DNA from: an uncultured Brachyspira sp.
Lineage (GTDB): Bacteria > Spirochaetota > Brachyspiria > Brachyspirales > Brachyspiraceae
Assembly: GCF_910588665.1 (NCBI RefSeq)
Contig: NZ_CAJUPR010000002.1
Coordinates: 199,363-263,362, forward strand
Reading direction: 5' to 3'
Length of the DNA stretch: 64,000 nt
Notes under the pieces: generated by a model
Databases searched by the model: none
What the model saw: the letters and a program-made list of their open reading frames with translations, nothing else
Told to the model about the DNA's origin: nothing
Shown here: piece by piece, positions 35,231 to 44,209 of the stretch
Position numbering within the stretch: position 1 is the stretch's first letter
Layout of the letters: the number at the start of each line of letters is the position of its first letter
Translations under genes and position numbers: made by a program

Positions 35231-36421
35231 TTACCTGTTATTGTCTTTTATTTTTAATAAGTTTAATTCATATATAAATGGTATTTCTTTTTTTACTTTT
35301 ATTATATAAAAGATAGAAGATATAAATATTCCTGCTATTGAAAGCATTAAAGATAAATCGCTTACAATAAAAACCGTCTGATATAATATTAATGTGCATA
35401 TCGGTATGTATATTCCGCCTGTTAATGCCGTAATTATCATAAATAATAAAAATACAAATACAGGATTTCCCATTAAGGCATTATTAAATATGCATTCTAT
35501 TCCTATATATTTTGTAAATGTTTCAAGGTATAAATATATCATAGAAATGCATGCCAGTATAAAAAATGCTATTGAATATATTTTTTCTCTCTTTACAAAA
35601 AATCCTGCTATGAAAAAACCTATTAATATTACCGAAAAAATATAGCTGTCTAAAAATAAAAATCCTGCTACAATAATCAATTCTATGAATATTATAAAAA
35701 TCATAAGATAAAAGTTCTTTTTTATTGAGCTGAATCCAAAGAAGGTATATATTACAATTTTAGATTTAGCATATCTGTATTCATCATATATATGTCTGAA
35801 GTAGCTTATAAATATTAATGCTATTGATGTTAAAAATAGAAACGGAAATAAAGTTGATGTTATTAAAATGGAGCCTTTTACATTAATATTGCCGGCTTTT
35901 CCTATTAATAATTTCTGCGGTATGCTGCTGTTTTTTTTATATGAATTTATATATGCATATTCTTCATAAGATATATTTGTATTTCCTGAAGAGCCTACAT
36001 AAAGTATATGCATAAGTACAATGCCTTTTCCTTCATTTTTTAAATTTAATTTTGCTTTTGCTGTTCCTTTTTCATCTGTAGGAATAATATAAATATTTGT
36101 ATATAATGCCTTATTTTCAGATATTAATTCATCATTATCCGTATCTTTTAATAAGATTTCTTTTTTCTGTTCATCTTCTATTATAAAATCAAACATATCG
36201 GGATTTAGAGATGTGAATCTTACCAATCTATTAACAAGCGGAAATCCTCTTCTTTCAAGCATTATATATATTTCATTTGATGAGTTTGTATTATCTTCGT
36301 CTATTATAAAATTATTTTCTTTTTCATAGGTAAATTTATATTCGGGTTCTTTGCTTGATATATTGCTCTGCGCATGCAGTATATTAAGCATTGCAGTAAA
36401 TATTATGAAATATTTGAGCAT
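35231..36421 (-). CDS. Exported multi-pass membrane protein of unknown function
   Basis: The 396-residue protein has a signal peptide (about 1-17, ending HAQS). A periplasmic domain of about 165 residues follows, with a beta-rich look and the segment RRGFPLVNRLVRF. Roughly seven or eight transmembrane helices follow, from about 187 to 385. The architecture resembles envelope proteins of unknown role. It forms an operon with the 92-residue protein downstream. A hairpin separates it from groES, which lies upstream on the same strand. Confidence 0.65.
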   Translation of the reverse strand: MLKYFIIFTAMLNILHAQSNISSKEPEYKFTYEKENNFIIDEDNTNSSNEIYIMLERRGFPLVNRLVRFTSLNPDMFDFIIEDEQKKEILLKDTDNDELISENKALYTNIYIIPTDEKGTAKAKLNLKNEGKGIVLMHILYVGSSGNTNISYEEYAYINSYKKNSSIPQKLLIGKAGNINVKGSILITSTLFPFLFLTSIALIFISYFRHIYDEYRYAKSKIVIYTFFGFSSIKKNFYLMIFIIFIELIIVAGFLFLDSYIFSVILIGFFIAGFFVKREKIYSIAFFILACISMIYLYLETFTKYIGIECIFNNALMGNPVFVFLLFMIITALTGGIYIPICTLILYQTVFIVSDLSLMLSIAGIFISSIFYIIKVKKEIPFIYELNLLKIKDNNR

Positions 36422-36450
36422 TTATAAAAAACTCCTAAGACGATTAGTAA

Positions 36451-36487
36451 AAAAGAACACCATCTTTTTTAAGATAAGTGTTCTTTT
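36451..36487 (-). terminator. Terminator after groES
   Basis: AAAAGAACAC (36451-36460) is the exact reverse complement of GTGTTCTTTT (36478-36487). Read on the minus strand, a T run ends the hairpin, so it terminates groES before the membrane-protein gene. Confidence 0.75.
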
Positions 36488-36509
36488 ATTATAAGCCGCA
36501 TATTTTTTA

Positions 36510-36776
36510 TTATTTTATAAGAGCGACTATTTCTTCATTTTTTACTATTAAATATTCAGTATCGCCTTCTTTAATTTGTATTCCTGCATATTTGTCGTAT
36601 ATAACTATATCGCCTTTTTTTACTTTTATATCCTCGCTGTCTCCTGTCTCAATAACTTCCGCTTTTTGAGTTTTTTCTTTAGCTGTATCTGGAAGAAGTA
36701 TTCCGCTTGAAGTTTTTTCTTCTTGTTCCAAAACTTTTAAAAGCACTCTGTCTGCTAATGGTTTAATAGATGACAT
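36510..36776 (-). CDS. groES: Co-chaperonin GroES
   Basis: GroES caps the GroEL chaperonin. The 88-residue protein has the family start (IKPLADRVLLKVLEQEE), the mobile loop KTSSGILLPDTAKEK, and the ending YLIVKNEEIVALI. groEL is not adjacent. A hairpin downstream shows that groES is transcribed separately here. I see no CIRCE-type inverted repeat upstream. Confidence 0.96.
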   Translation of the reverse strand: MSSIKPLADRVLLKVLEQEEKTSSGILLPDTAKEKTQKAEVIETGDSEDIKVKKGDIVIYDKYAGIQIKEGDTEYLIVKNEEIVALIK

Positions 36777-36998
36777 ATTAGTTTCTCCTTAAATTTATTT
36801 ATTTATATAAAATTTTTTTAATAATTTTTTAAATATTCTATAATAAAAATTATTAAAAGTCAATAACCGCATACAGTATGCTTTTGTATTATAAATTAAA
36901 AAAAATAATATTTAACAGTATTTCGGCTAAAATATAATTTACTATTTTTTAATTAAGCTGTATAATTATATAAATTTTTTATTTAAGGATTTTTATTT

Positions 36999-38279
36999 AT
37001 GATAGATGTAAAATTAATAAGAGAAAATATAGAATTGGTAGAAGATAATTTAAGAAAGAGAAGAAGTAAAATGTCTCTTGATAAACTGAAATCATTGGAG
37101 TATGAAAGACTTAATTTATTAAAAGAAGTAGAGCAGAACAGGGCTAAAAAAAATGAATCATCAAAAAAAATCGGCGAATATATGAAAGCAGGCAATAGAG
37201 AAGAAGCTGAAAAAATAAAAGAAGATATGAAAATCTTTACTGAATCCTTAAATAAAAAAGAAGAAAAATTATCTCATCTTGAAGAGGCTGTTAATAATGA
37301 AATACTTTATCTGCCTAATATTCTTTCTGAAGATGTGCCTGACGGAGATGATGAGCATGCCAATAAAGAAATAATAAGATGGGGAGAGCCCCGTAAATTT
37401 GATTTTGAAGTAAAAGATCATGTTGATGTAGCATTAGGACTTGATATACTTGATATTGAAAGAGCAGTAAGAATGTCTAAAACAAGATTTTCTCTTATGA
37501 AAGGAAAAGGCGCTGCTCTTGAAAGGGCTTTAATTAATTTTATGCTGAAAAAACATACTTATGAGCATGGATACACGGAATATATACCGCCTATGCTTGT
37601 AAACGGAAGAACTATGACAGGAACAGGACAGCTTCCTAAATTTGAAGAAGATTTATTTAAAACAGCAGATGATCCAGCTTTATATCTTATACCTACTGCT
37701 GAAGTTCCTCTTACAAATATTTACAGAGAGGAAATTATACCTGAAAATATGCTTCCTATATATGCGACAGCATATACGCCTTGTTTCCGTTCTGAGGCTG
37801 GTTCTTACGGAAAGGATATGAGGGGTTTGATAAGGCAGCATCAATTTGATAAAGTTGAGCTTGTAAAAATATGCACCGCCGATAAATCGAAAGAAGAACA
37901 TGAAAAAATGCTTAAAGATGCAGAAAGCATTCTTAAGGCTTTGGAGCTTCCTTACAGGGTGGTTGTCCTCTCTTCAGGAGATATAGGAAATGCCGCTTAT
38001 AAAACTTTTGATATAGAAGTGTGGCTTCCTTCTCAGAATACTTACAGGGAAATTTCAAGCGTGAGCAACTGCTGGGATTATCAGGCAAGAAGAATGCAGA
38101 TGAGAACAAGAAGAAACTCAAAAACAGAATTAGTGCATACTTTAAATGGTTCTGGTATTGCTGTCGGAAGAACTTGGATTGCCGTAATTGAGAATTATCA
38201 GCAGGCGGACGGAAGCGTTATTATACCGGAAGCTTTAAGAGAGTTTACAGGTTTTGACAAGATAGAAAAGGTATTATAA
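36999..38279 (+). CDS. serS: Seryl-tRNA synthetase
   Basis: This class II synthetase charges tRNA-Ser. The 426-residue protein has the N-terminal long coiled-coil arm (about 25-100) that grips the tRNA variable arm. The catalytic core carries TGTGQLPKFEEDLF, the motif 2 segment CFRSEAGSYGKDMRGLIRQHQF (read as two parts), and motif 3 near NGSGIAVGRTWIAVIENYQ. The length is typical. It follows a 222-base gap after groES, with which it is divergent. Confidence 0.97.
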   Translation: MIDVKLIRENIELVEDNLRKRRSKMSLDKLKSLEYERLNLLKEVEQNRAKKNESSKKIGEYMKAGNREEAEKIKEDMKIFTESLNKKEEKLSHLEEAVNNEILYLPNILSEDVPDGDDEHANKEIIRWGEPRKFDFEVKDHVDVALGLDILDIERAVRMSKTRFSLMKGKGAALERALINFMLKKHTYEHGYTEYIPPMLVNGRTMTGTGQLPKFEEDLFKTADDPALYLIPTAEVPLTNIYREEIIPENMLPIYATAYTPCFRSEAGSYGKDMRGLIRQHQFDKVELVKICTADKSKEEHEKMLKDAESILKALELPYRVVVLSSGDIGNAAYKTFDIEVWLPSQNTYREISSVSNCWDYQARRMQMRTRRNSKTELVHTLNGSGIAVGRTWIAVIENYQQADGSVIIPEALREFTGFDKIEKVL

Positions 38280-38708
38280 TATGCCTTCGGATAAGGAGTT
38301 TCTTAATTTTGTACTATATCTTTTTTTATTATTGCTGGGCTTCTGACTGATTTGTTATATTTTCAGAACTTCTTATTACTGATAAACTTTCAAATATTAG
38401 CGCAGTTGTTTTTTGGTTCTTTTTTATCCGCATAAAAAAGAACAAATAAATCAAATAATTAAAGACAATCCCAGAAAAGAAAAACATTAAATAAGGCAGG
38501 TACTCACATAGCAATAAAAAAGCATAGCAATAAATAAAGCGGGAACGAGGCGGCGGGATTATTTATAAACCCTCCGTAATGAGCCGAGTTTGAGCATAGC
38601 AATAATAAAAATAATAAAAAACTTCTATATCTGTTTACATCTTTTTAAACTATCATATAATTGTATTTAATATATTATTAGTATATAATAAACAGTGTAT
38701 ATTTTATT
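38280..38708. other. 429-base intergenic region with short direct repeats and a hairpin
   Basis: This gap between serS and ruvB has no credible gene. It contains a perfect 12-bp hairpin (38416-38443) and three near-identical copies of CATAGCAATAA (38507-38517, 38523-38533, 38595-38605). Between the last two copies lies an unusually G/C-rich patch (about 38537-38587). A minus-strand ORF of 61 codons (38329-38514) covers the hairpin and has no clear ribosome site. It looks like a degenerate repeat region rather than a gene. Confidence 0.55.
38416..38443. repeat. Perfect 12-bp hairpin
   Basis: GTTCTTTTTTAT (38416-38427) and ATAAAAAAGAAC (38432-38443) are exact complements around a CCGC loop. 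It is 137 bases after serS and lacks a trailing T run, so terminator function is uncertain. Confidence 0.6.
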
Positions 38709-39770
38709 ATGAAAGAAAAAATAAATAAAGAAAGCATAACAAATGCTGAAGAAAACTCTTACGATAGGGAAGATAAAAACTCTTCTGATATAAGACCTAA
38801 AGGTTTTGATGATTTTTTAGGACAAAAAAATATAAAATCAAAATTGAAAGTTTTTATAGAAAGCGCTAAAAAAAGAGATGTTTCTTTAGATCATATATTA
38901 TTTTACGGTCCTCCCGGATTAGGAAAAACCACTCTTGCACAGATAATAGCAAATGAAATAGGAAGCAATATCAAAGCAACTTCTGCACCTATAATAGAGC
39001 GTCCCGGTGATTTAGCTTCAATACTTACTTCTTTGGGCGATAAGGATATACTGTTTATAGATGAAATTCACAGACTGCGCACGGTTGTTGAAGAAGTTCT
39101 ATATTCAGCTATGGAAGATTTCTTTGTAGATATAAAAGTGGGAGATGGGGCAAGCGCTAAAAGCTTCAGGGTAAAGCTTCCTCATTTTACTTTGATAGGA
39201 GCTACCACAAGAAGCGGTTTATTAAGTACGCCTCTTTATGACAGATTCGGCATAGTTGAAAGACTTGAATTTTATAATGATGAAGATTTGGCGGGTATAG
39301 TAGAGAGAAGCTCATCTTTTCTTAATATATGCATAACAAAATCCGCAGCTCTTTCCATAGCTTCAAGATCCAGAGGAACACCCAGAATAGTAAACAGACT
39401 TTTAAGAAGAGTTTTTGACTTTGCCGTAGTGCATGATGTTTTAGAAATAGATGAAAAGTTTGTATGCGATTCCTTAGAAAAGCTCGGCATAGATAAAAAC
39501 GGTTTTGAAGCTATTGACAAACTTTATTTAAATACTATTATTAAACATTATAACGGCGGACCTGTGGGGGCGGATACTTTATCTGTATCGCTTTCGGAAC
39601 AGATAGAAACTATAGAGGATATAATAGAACCTTATCTTATACAATGCGGATTTATTAAAAGAACCCCTAAAGGAAGAGTTGCCACAAATAAAGCTTATTC
39701 TTATTTAAATATTTCTTCAAAGTATGACGATAATTATAAAAGCACAGAAAAAGGATTATTTGATTTTTAA
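38709..39770 (+). CDS. ruvB: Holliday junction branch migration ATPase RuvB
   Basis: RuvB drives branch migration at Holliday junctions with RuvA. The 353-residue protein has Walker [12 protein letters not shown] (about 66-76), Walker B DEIHRL, the sensor region [18 protein letters not shown], and the C-terminal winged helix ending with [13 protein letters not shown]. The first roughly 25 residues are a variable charged leader. ruvA and ruvC are not adjacent. The M23 peptidase gene follows with a ribosome site overlapping the ruvB stop codon. Confidence 0.97.
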   Translation: MKEKINKESITNAEENSYDREDKNSSDIRPKGFDDFLGQKNIKSKLKVFIESAKKRDVSLDHILFYGPPGLGKTTLAQIIANEIGSNIKATSAPIIERPGDLASILTSLGDKDILFIDEIHRLRTVVEEVLYSAMEDFFVDIKVGDGASAKSFRVKLPHFTLIGATTRSGLLSTPLYDRFGIVERLEFYNDEDLAGIVERSSSFLNICITKSAALSIASRSRGTPRIVNRLLRRVFDFAVVHDVLEIDEKFVCDSLEKLGIDKNGFEAIDKLYLNTIIKHYNGGPVGADTLSVSLSEQIETIEDIIEPYLIQCGFIKRTPKGRVATNKAYSYLNISSKYDDNYKSTEKGLFDF

Positions 39771-39781
39771 GGAGTGCGGAT

Positions 39782-40945
39782 ATTTTAACAGCAGACAATA
39801 TATCATCAAAAGAAAAAAAATCTAATGCCGAATTAGATAAATACTATTTAGAAGAAACTTCAAGAGATGTGAAAAATATAGCTAATAAATTTGCAGGAAA
39901 TTTTAAAAGCGCCGACAGTCCCGCTATAAATCATATTTCTCATTTCGACTTAGCATATAAAAAAAATATAAGCTTTAAAACTTCAAGATACAAAGCGCCT
40001 AAAGCTAAATTTAAATTCAATAGAAGCAAAAGACTACTGAGTAAATTATATAATTCAACTTACGGAATAAGACATTTATTTAAAATTGTAATAGAAGCGG
40101 TTAAAAGAAAAGGAAATCATGAAAGAAGCATACTTATATTTTATGATGATGACGAATACGGAATAAGGCTTCCAATAAATAATTTTATGATTTTATTTCT
40201 TGTACTTATATTTTCAGTTCTGATTTATACAGGCTATGATGCCTATAACAGGCAAAAACAGGCAAGGGAGTTTTATAATACTCTTTCAGCCAGAGAAGCC
40301 AAAACTTTTACATTAATAGAAGATTATAAAAAATCGCTTGAAAGATTCTCAAAATCGCTTACGGAATATAATAGTATTATGAAATCCATATCCTATGCTA
40401 TAGATTATAATAATTCAGGAGTATTTAATAATAATGCGCTTTATAACAGCGAATCTTCCAATATAAATAAAATGCTTAATGAAGTTGATTCTTATCAGAA
40501 AAACATATTATCATTTATGAAAGTTTCTCCTAAAATACATAAAGAAATTCCTTTAGGCTGGCCTGTTGCAGGAGGAGGAAGAATATCAAGCGGATTCGGA
40601 GCCAGACTCTCCCCATTTAATCAGGAAAAAAGCTATCATTACGGAGTGGATATAGCAGGTCCTTACGGAACACCTATACTTGCAGTTGCAGACGGAGTTG
40701 TTGCTTTTTCAGGGTGGAGAAACGGCTACGGCTGGTTTGTGCTTATCACGCATGCAAACGGATATCAGACAGCTTACGGACATAATTCAAAACTTCTTGT
40801 AGAGCACAATCAAAAGGTGAGAAAAGGAGAAAAAATAGCGCTTATAGGGAATACGGGACGAACTACAGGTATACATTGTCATTTTGAGGTAAGAATAGGA
40901 GGAGACCATAAAAATCCTATGACTTATTTAAGCGCCAGATTCTGA
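39782..40945 (+). CDS. M23-family (LytM-type) metallopeptidase, probable ATT start
   Basis: The protein is a cytoplasmic-anchored periplasmic M23 peptidase or its inactive relative. It has one transmembrane segment (in NFMILFLVLIFSVLIYTGY), a helical stalk, and a C-terminal LytM domain. The zinc motifs are visible: HYGVDIAG and HCHFEV, with the intervening HANGYQTAYGHNS. It would cut or bind peptidoglycan peptides. The frame is open upstream of the first GTG (39869). A TAAGGAG site at 39768-39774 stands seven bases before an in-frame ATT at 39782, and no ATG, GTG or TTG is available there. The 29 residues so added look like coding sequence. I therefore choose ATT, with GTG 39869 as the fallback. 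Confidence 0.8.
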   Translation: MLTADNISSKEKKSNAELDKYYLEETSRDVKNIANKFAGNFKSADSPAINHISHFDLAYKKNISFKTSRYKAPKAKFKFNRSKRLLSKLYNSTYGIRHLFKIVIEAVKRKGNHERSILIFYDDDEYGIRLPINNFMILFLVLIFSVLIYTGYDAYNRQKQAREFYNTLSAREAKTFTLIEDYKKSLERFSKSLTEYNSIMKSISYAIDYNNSGVFNNNALYNSESSNINKMLNEVDSYQKNILSFMKVSPKIHKEIPLGWPVAGGGRISSGFGARLSPFNQEKSYHYGVDIAGPYGTPILAVADGVVAFSGWRNGYGWFVLITHANGYQTAYGHNSKLLVEHNQKVRKGEKIALIGNTGRTTGIHCHFEVRIGGDHKNPMTYLSARF

Positions 40946-40970
40946 TTTATTATTATTTCAGCATTATAAT

Positions 40971-42587
40971 ATGAATGAATATGATTCTAAAAAAAGATAT
41001 TTGGGAGAGTTCCATACTCCGCTTAATTTTGCGGAAAAATCCATAGAATATATATGTAATGTTATTCCTAAAGAAGAATTATATTCGGGTAAATTCAGAA
41101 TATGGGATATGTCATGCGCTGCGGGGAATTTAGAGTATTATATAGATAAGAAATATCATAAATATTTATATATGTCCACAATAGAAAAATCGGATATAGA
41201 AAAATGCAGGGAGAAATTTAAAAATGCCTGTTTGTTTCAATACGATTATTTAAATGATGATATAGACAATAACGGTTTTAAATATAAAAAACTTCCGAAT
41301 AAGCTTATAAAAGATTTAAATAATAAAAATATAAAATGGCTGATATTCATAAATCCCCCCTATGCCACAAGTCAGGTTGCAGGAACAAATTCCAAAAGTA
41401 AAAAAAATATAAGCATAAGCAGAATAAGAAATATGATGCATAATGAAAAATTAGGCGATGCTTCAAGAGAATTATATGCGCAGTTTATGTTCAGAGTTTA
41501 TAAAGAGTTTATAAATATTAAAGATGTTTATCTCGCTTTATTTTCAAAAACAAATTATATAAAATACCGCAATAATGAAAAGTTCAGAGATAAAGTATGC
41601 AATTATAAATTTTTAAAGGGATTTATTTTCTCATCTTCAAATTTTGAAAATACTTCAAAAACGGCTCCTTTTCCTGTAAGCTTCATAATATGGAAAATAA
41701 ACGGAAGCTTCAATATAAAAACCGAAAATATAATTCTTGATGTGCTGGACAGCAGCTTAAATATTTTAGCCAGAAAAGAATATAATGTCTCTGACGGCTC
41801 TAATCTGCTTAATAAATGGATAAAAAGAGAAAAAACTTCATCTGTATTTGTTCCGCTTTCTTCCGCAGTTAAAGTAAAAACACATGGAAAGGATATAAGA
41901 GATAAAATATGCACAGGATTTATAGGCTCTCTTATGAGCTGCGGCAATGATCTGCAAAAGCAGAATCTTACAGCGATATTTTCAGCTCCTCAGGCTTCAG
42001 CAGGATCATTATCAATTACAAAAGAAAATTTTGAAAAAGCTATGATTGTGCATGCGGTAAGAAGAAATGCAAAAGTTGACTGGCTTAATGCAAGCGATCA
42101 GTTCTGCATACCTAAAAAAGAATTAGACAGAAAATTTATATTGGACTGCATAGTATGGAGCTTATTTTCAGCTTCAAATCAAACATCATCTATGAGCTCT
42201 GTATTATACAAAAATAATTATTATACAATAATAAATAATTTCTATCCTTTCAATTATAAGGAAGTATATTCAAAATGCGGTTTTTTTAAATTTAATAATG
42301 AAAAAAGATTTGCCTTTGAGTATTTAGAAAAAAATAAAGAATATATATCTTATGAGGCTTTAGAATTGATTGAAAGTGCTAAAATATTATATAAGTTCTT
42401 CTATTCTAATGCAGATAAAATAAATAAAGAAAAATTTAAGATTTCCTTATGGGATTTAGGATTCTGGCAGATAAGAAAATCGCTTAAAGATGCTGAATTA
42501 GGTTCTGATATATTAAAAGAAATAAAAAATAAAAGAAGCTGTTTGAAAGCTAATATATATAAAGATATAGATAATTTTATATTTTAA
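40971..42587 (+). CDS. Adenine-DNA-methyltransferase-like protein
   Basis: The 538-residue protein begins with the layout of N6-adenine methyltransferases of type I/IIG: motif X around GEFHTPLNFAE (12-22), an AdoMet loop IWDMSCAAGN (44-53), and the catalytic NPPY (128-131) in FINPPYATS. The rest of the protein, about 400 residues, could hold target recognition. I see no nuclease domain and no restriction partner nearby. It starts 25 bases after the M23 gene on the same strand, in a chain of core genes starting with ruvB, and its codons match those of its neighbours. It may be an orphan methyltransferase, or a homologue that modifies something else. Confidence 0.72.
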   Translation: MNEYDSKKRYLGEFHTPLNFAEKSIEYICNVIPKEELYSGKFRIWDMSCAAGNLEYYIDKKYHKYLYMSTIEKSDIEKCREKFKNACLFQYDYLNDDIDNNGFKYKKLPNKLIKDLNNKNIKWLIFINPPYATSQVAGTNSKSKKNISISRIRNMMHNEKLGDASRELYAQFMFRVYKEFINIKDVYLALFSKTNYIKYRNNEKFRDKVCNYKFLKGFIFSSSNFENTSKTAPFPVSFIIWKINGSFNIKTENIILDVLDSSLNILARKEYNVSDGSNLLNKWIKREKTSSVFVPLSSAVKVKTHGKDIRDKICTGFIGSLMSCGNDLQKQNLTAIFSAPQASAGSLSITKENFEKAMIVHAVRRNAKVDWLNASDQFCIPKKELDRKFILDCIVWSLFSASNQTSSMSSVLYKNNYYTIINNFYPFNYKEVYSKCGFFKFNNEKRFAFEYLEKNKEYISYEALELIESAKILYKFFYSNADKINKEKFKISLWDLGFWQIRKSLKDAELGSDILKEIKNKRSCLKANIYKDIDNFIF

Positions 42588-42612
42588 TTAAGCCTTAAGT
42601 TTGATAAAATAT

Positions 42613-42640
42613 CCCCCTAATTTAATAAAAAATTAAGGGG
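42613..42640 (-). terminator. Hairpin between convergent genes
   Basis: The arms at 42613-42623 and 42630-42640 pair with one mismatch (CCCC with GGGG at the base). On the minus strand the hairpin is followed by TATTTTATC, so it may end the rubredoxin gene's transcript. Confidence 0.45.
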
Positions 42641-42683
42641 ACGCCGATATAAAATTGGGGTAAAAATTAGTTTGATTTCTTAA

Positions 42684-43340
42684 TTATGAAATTTTTTCAA
42701 AATTGCTTTTAGGCTCCTTGCATATAGGGCATACCCAATCGCTTGGCAAGTCCTCAAAAGGAATACTGCCTTTGTATTCAAAACCGCAGGTCTTGCATTT
42801 ATAAACGGGCTTATTTTCAGATTTAACCTCTTCTTTTTTATATGCATTTGCTGTGGAGGCATTAGGAGGTGTATTGCCTTTTATTACAGTATGATAATAT
42901 GAATATGTCATAGAATTAACATCATTGCTGAATATTTCCGCATCTATAAGCTCGCCTATAAATATAGTATGAGTATGAACCTCAAAATTATGCGTAACTT
43001 TGCATATAAGATAAGCATTAGCGTCTTTTATTACAGGAAGTCCGTTTTTCATTTCATAATCTGCACCCTCAAATTTACTGCCGTCTCTTGAACTTCTAAA
43101 TCCGAATCTTCCTATCAATGAAGAATCGCTTTTTTCTGAAAGTATGGAAAGCGCAAACATTCCGTTTTTCTTTATGCATTCATTGGTATAATTATTTTTA
43201 TTTACACTTATCATTATTGTTGTAGGCTCTGCTGTAATTTGAGTTGAAGTGTTAATAGTACATCCTACAGGTTTATCTCCGTCCATAGTGGTTAATATAT
43301 ACATTCCGTAAGAAAGTTTAGTTAAAGCAAAAGTATTCAT
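42684..43340 (-). CDS. Flavin reductase-rubredoxin fusion (high-molecular-weight rubredoxin type)
   Basis: The protein has 218 residues. Residues 1 to about 160 are an FMN-binding flavin-reductase-like domain with the family opening [15 protein letters not shown] and the segment [11 protein letters not shown]. The C-terminal about 40 residues are a rubredoxin with its Fe ligands as CKTC and CPIC ([12 protein letters not shown] and [12 protein letters not shown]). Such proteins pass electrons from NAD(P)H to flavodiiron proteins that reduce O2 or NO in anaerobes. No flavodiiron gene is in the window. Two FMN/Fe-S proteins lie within 2 kb, which suggests a redox-defence neighbourhood (inference). 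Confidence 0.9.
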   Translation of the reverse strand: MNTFALTKLSYGMYILTTMDGDKPVGCTINTSTQITAEPTTIMISVNKNNYTNECIKKNGMFALSILSEKSDSSLIGRFGFRSSRDGSKFEGADYEMKNGLPVIKDANAYLICKVTHNFEVHTHTIFIGELIDAEIFSNDVNSMTYSYYHTVIKGNTPPNASTANAYKKEEVKSENKPVYKCKTCGFEYKGSIPFEDLPSDWVCPICKEPKSNFEKIS

Positions 43341-43486
43341 ATACGATATCCTTATTAATAATAATTACTAATTATATATTATTATTATAAAAAATCAATA
43401 CTAAATAAAAAAAATCTGAAAAAAATATACATCTGTAATCAATTTATATTTTACTCTTTATTTGGATATTGCTGAAATAATAAAAT

Positions 43487-43514
43487 TTGATTTTTTTTTC
43501 TTTCATGCTAAAAT
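43487..43514 (+). promoter_or_regulatory. Promoter for the Fpg-like gene
   Basis: TTGATT (43487-43492) is followed after 16 bases by an extended -10 box TGCTAAAAT (TAAAAT at 43509-43514). The ATG lies 36 bases further. Confidence 0.5.
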
Positions 43515-43550
43515 ATAAAGTAAACATAATATAACAGGATAAAAGCAATT

Positions 43551-44201
43551 ATGAGAGAACTTCCGAATTTAATTACATTAATCAATTCCATTAAAAGCGA
43601 AATATGCTATTCTTATATAAATAAAATAGTGGCTGTAGATAATAAATATAAGGAAATGGAATATATAGACGGTCAGAAAATAATAGATGTTCTCAGATAC
43701 GGCGGATATATGCATTTTCAATTTTCGCAAGATGCTATGCTCGTAGATTTAGGCCCTAACGGTTCTTTCGTATTAACGGAAGATGATTCATATAAAAACA
43801 GTATTTTAAAATTAGAAACAGATCATGGCAATTTTTTTGTAGTGGATGACGGAAAAGATAAAACAGAAATAACTAAAATAATTCCTGTATGGAAAGATTC
43901 AACAACTATGCCTCAGGTGGGATATGATCCTCTCACCAAGCAATTTAATTATAATCTTTTCTGTCAGCTTCTTTCTGATAACAATACCACCGTTGAAAAA
44001 CTTATAAAAAACCCTTTAATATTAAGCGGCATAGGAAATGTATACGGAGACATAATACTGAAAAAATCATCTGTAACTAAAAAGACAAAAACTTCCGAAA
44101 TTAATAAAGTTAAAGCCAGAGAAATATTTGATGCAATAAAACAAGTACTCAGAGAGGCCTCAGGAAATACCGAAGAAGATGACTCCGATTCGGAAGAATA
44201 A
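43551..44201 (+). CDS. Fpg/MutM-like protein without catalytic residues
   Basis: The 216-residue protein resembles formamidopyrimidine-DNA glycosylase along its length. It starts RELPNLITL where Fpg starts PELPEVET. The segment KIIDVLRYGGYMHFQF matches the Fpg RRGKYL region, LVDLGPNGSFVL matches its HLGMSG region, and NPLILSGIGNVYGDIIL matches the helix-two-turn-helix signature. The catalytic N-terminal proline is Arg, the conserved lysine of RRGKYL is Gly, and the C-terminal zinc finger with its arginine is absent, replaced by an acidic tail. The second-position Glu is kept. It probably cannot excise bases but may still bind DNA. It has its own promoter. Confidence 0.7.
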   Translation: MRELPNLITLINSIKSEICYSYINKIVAVDNKYKEMEYIDGQKIIDVLRYGGYMHFQFSQDAMLVDLGPNGSFVLTEDDSYKNSILKLETDHGNFFVVDDGKDKTEITKIIPVWKDSTTMPQVGYDPLTKQFNYNLFCQLLSDNNTTVEKLIKNPLILSGIGNVYGDIILKKSSVTKKTKTSEINKVKAREIFDAIKQVLREASGNTEEDDSDSEE

Positions 44202-44209
44202 TTAATCTG

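Noticed and set aside
36777..36998. T-box or CIRCE element between groES and serS
   Set aside because: I saw no T-box core sequence and no CIRCE-like inverted repeat; the region is plain A/T-rich sequence.
38329..38514. 61-codon minus-strand ORF between serS and ruvB
   Set aside because: It covers the 12-bp hairpin and short repeats, lacks a clear ribosome site, and has no recognisable domain.
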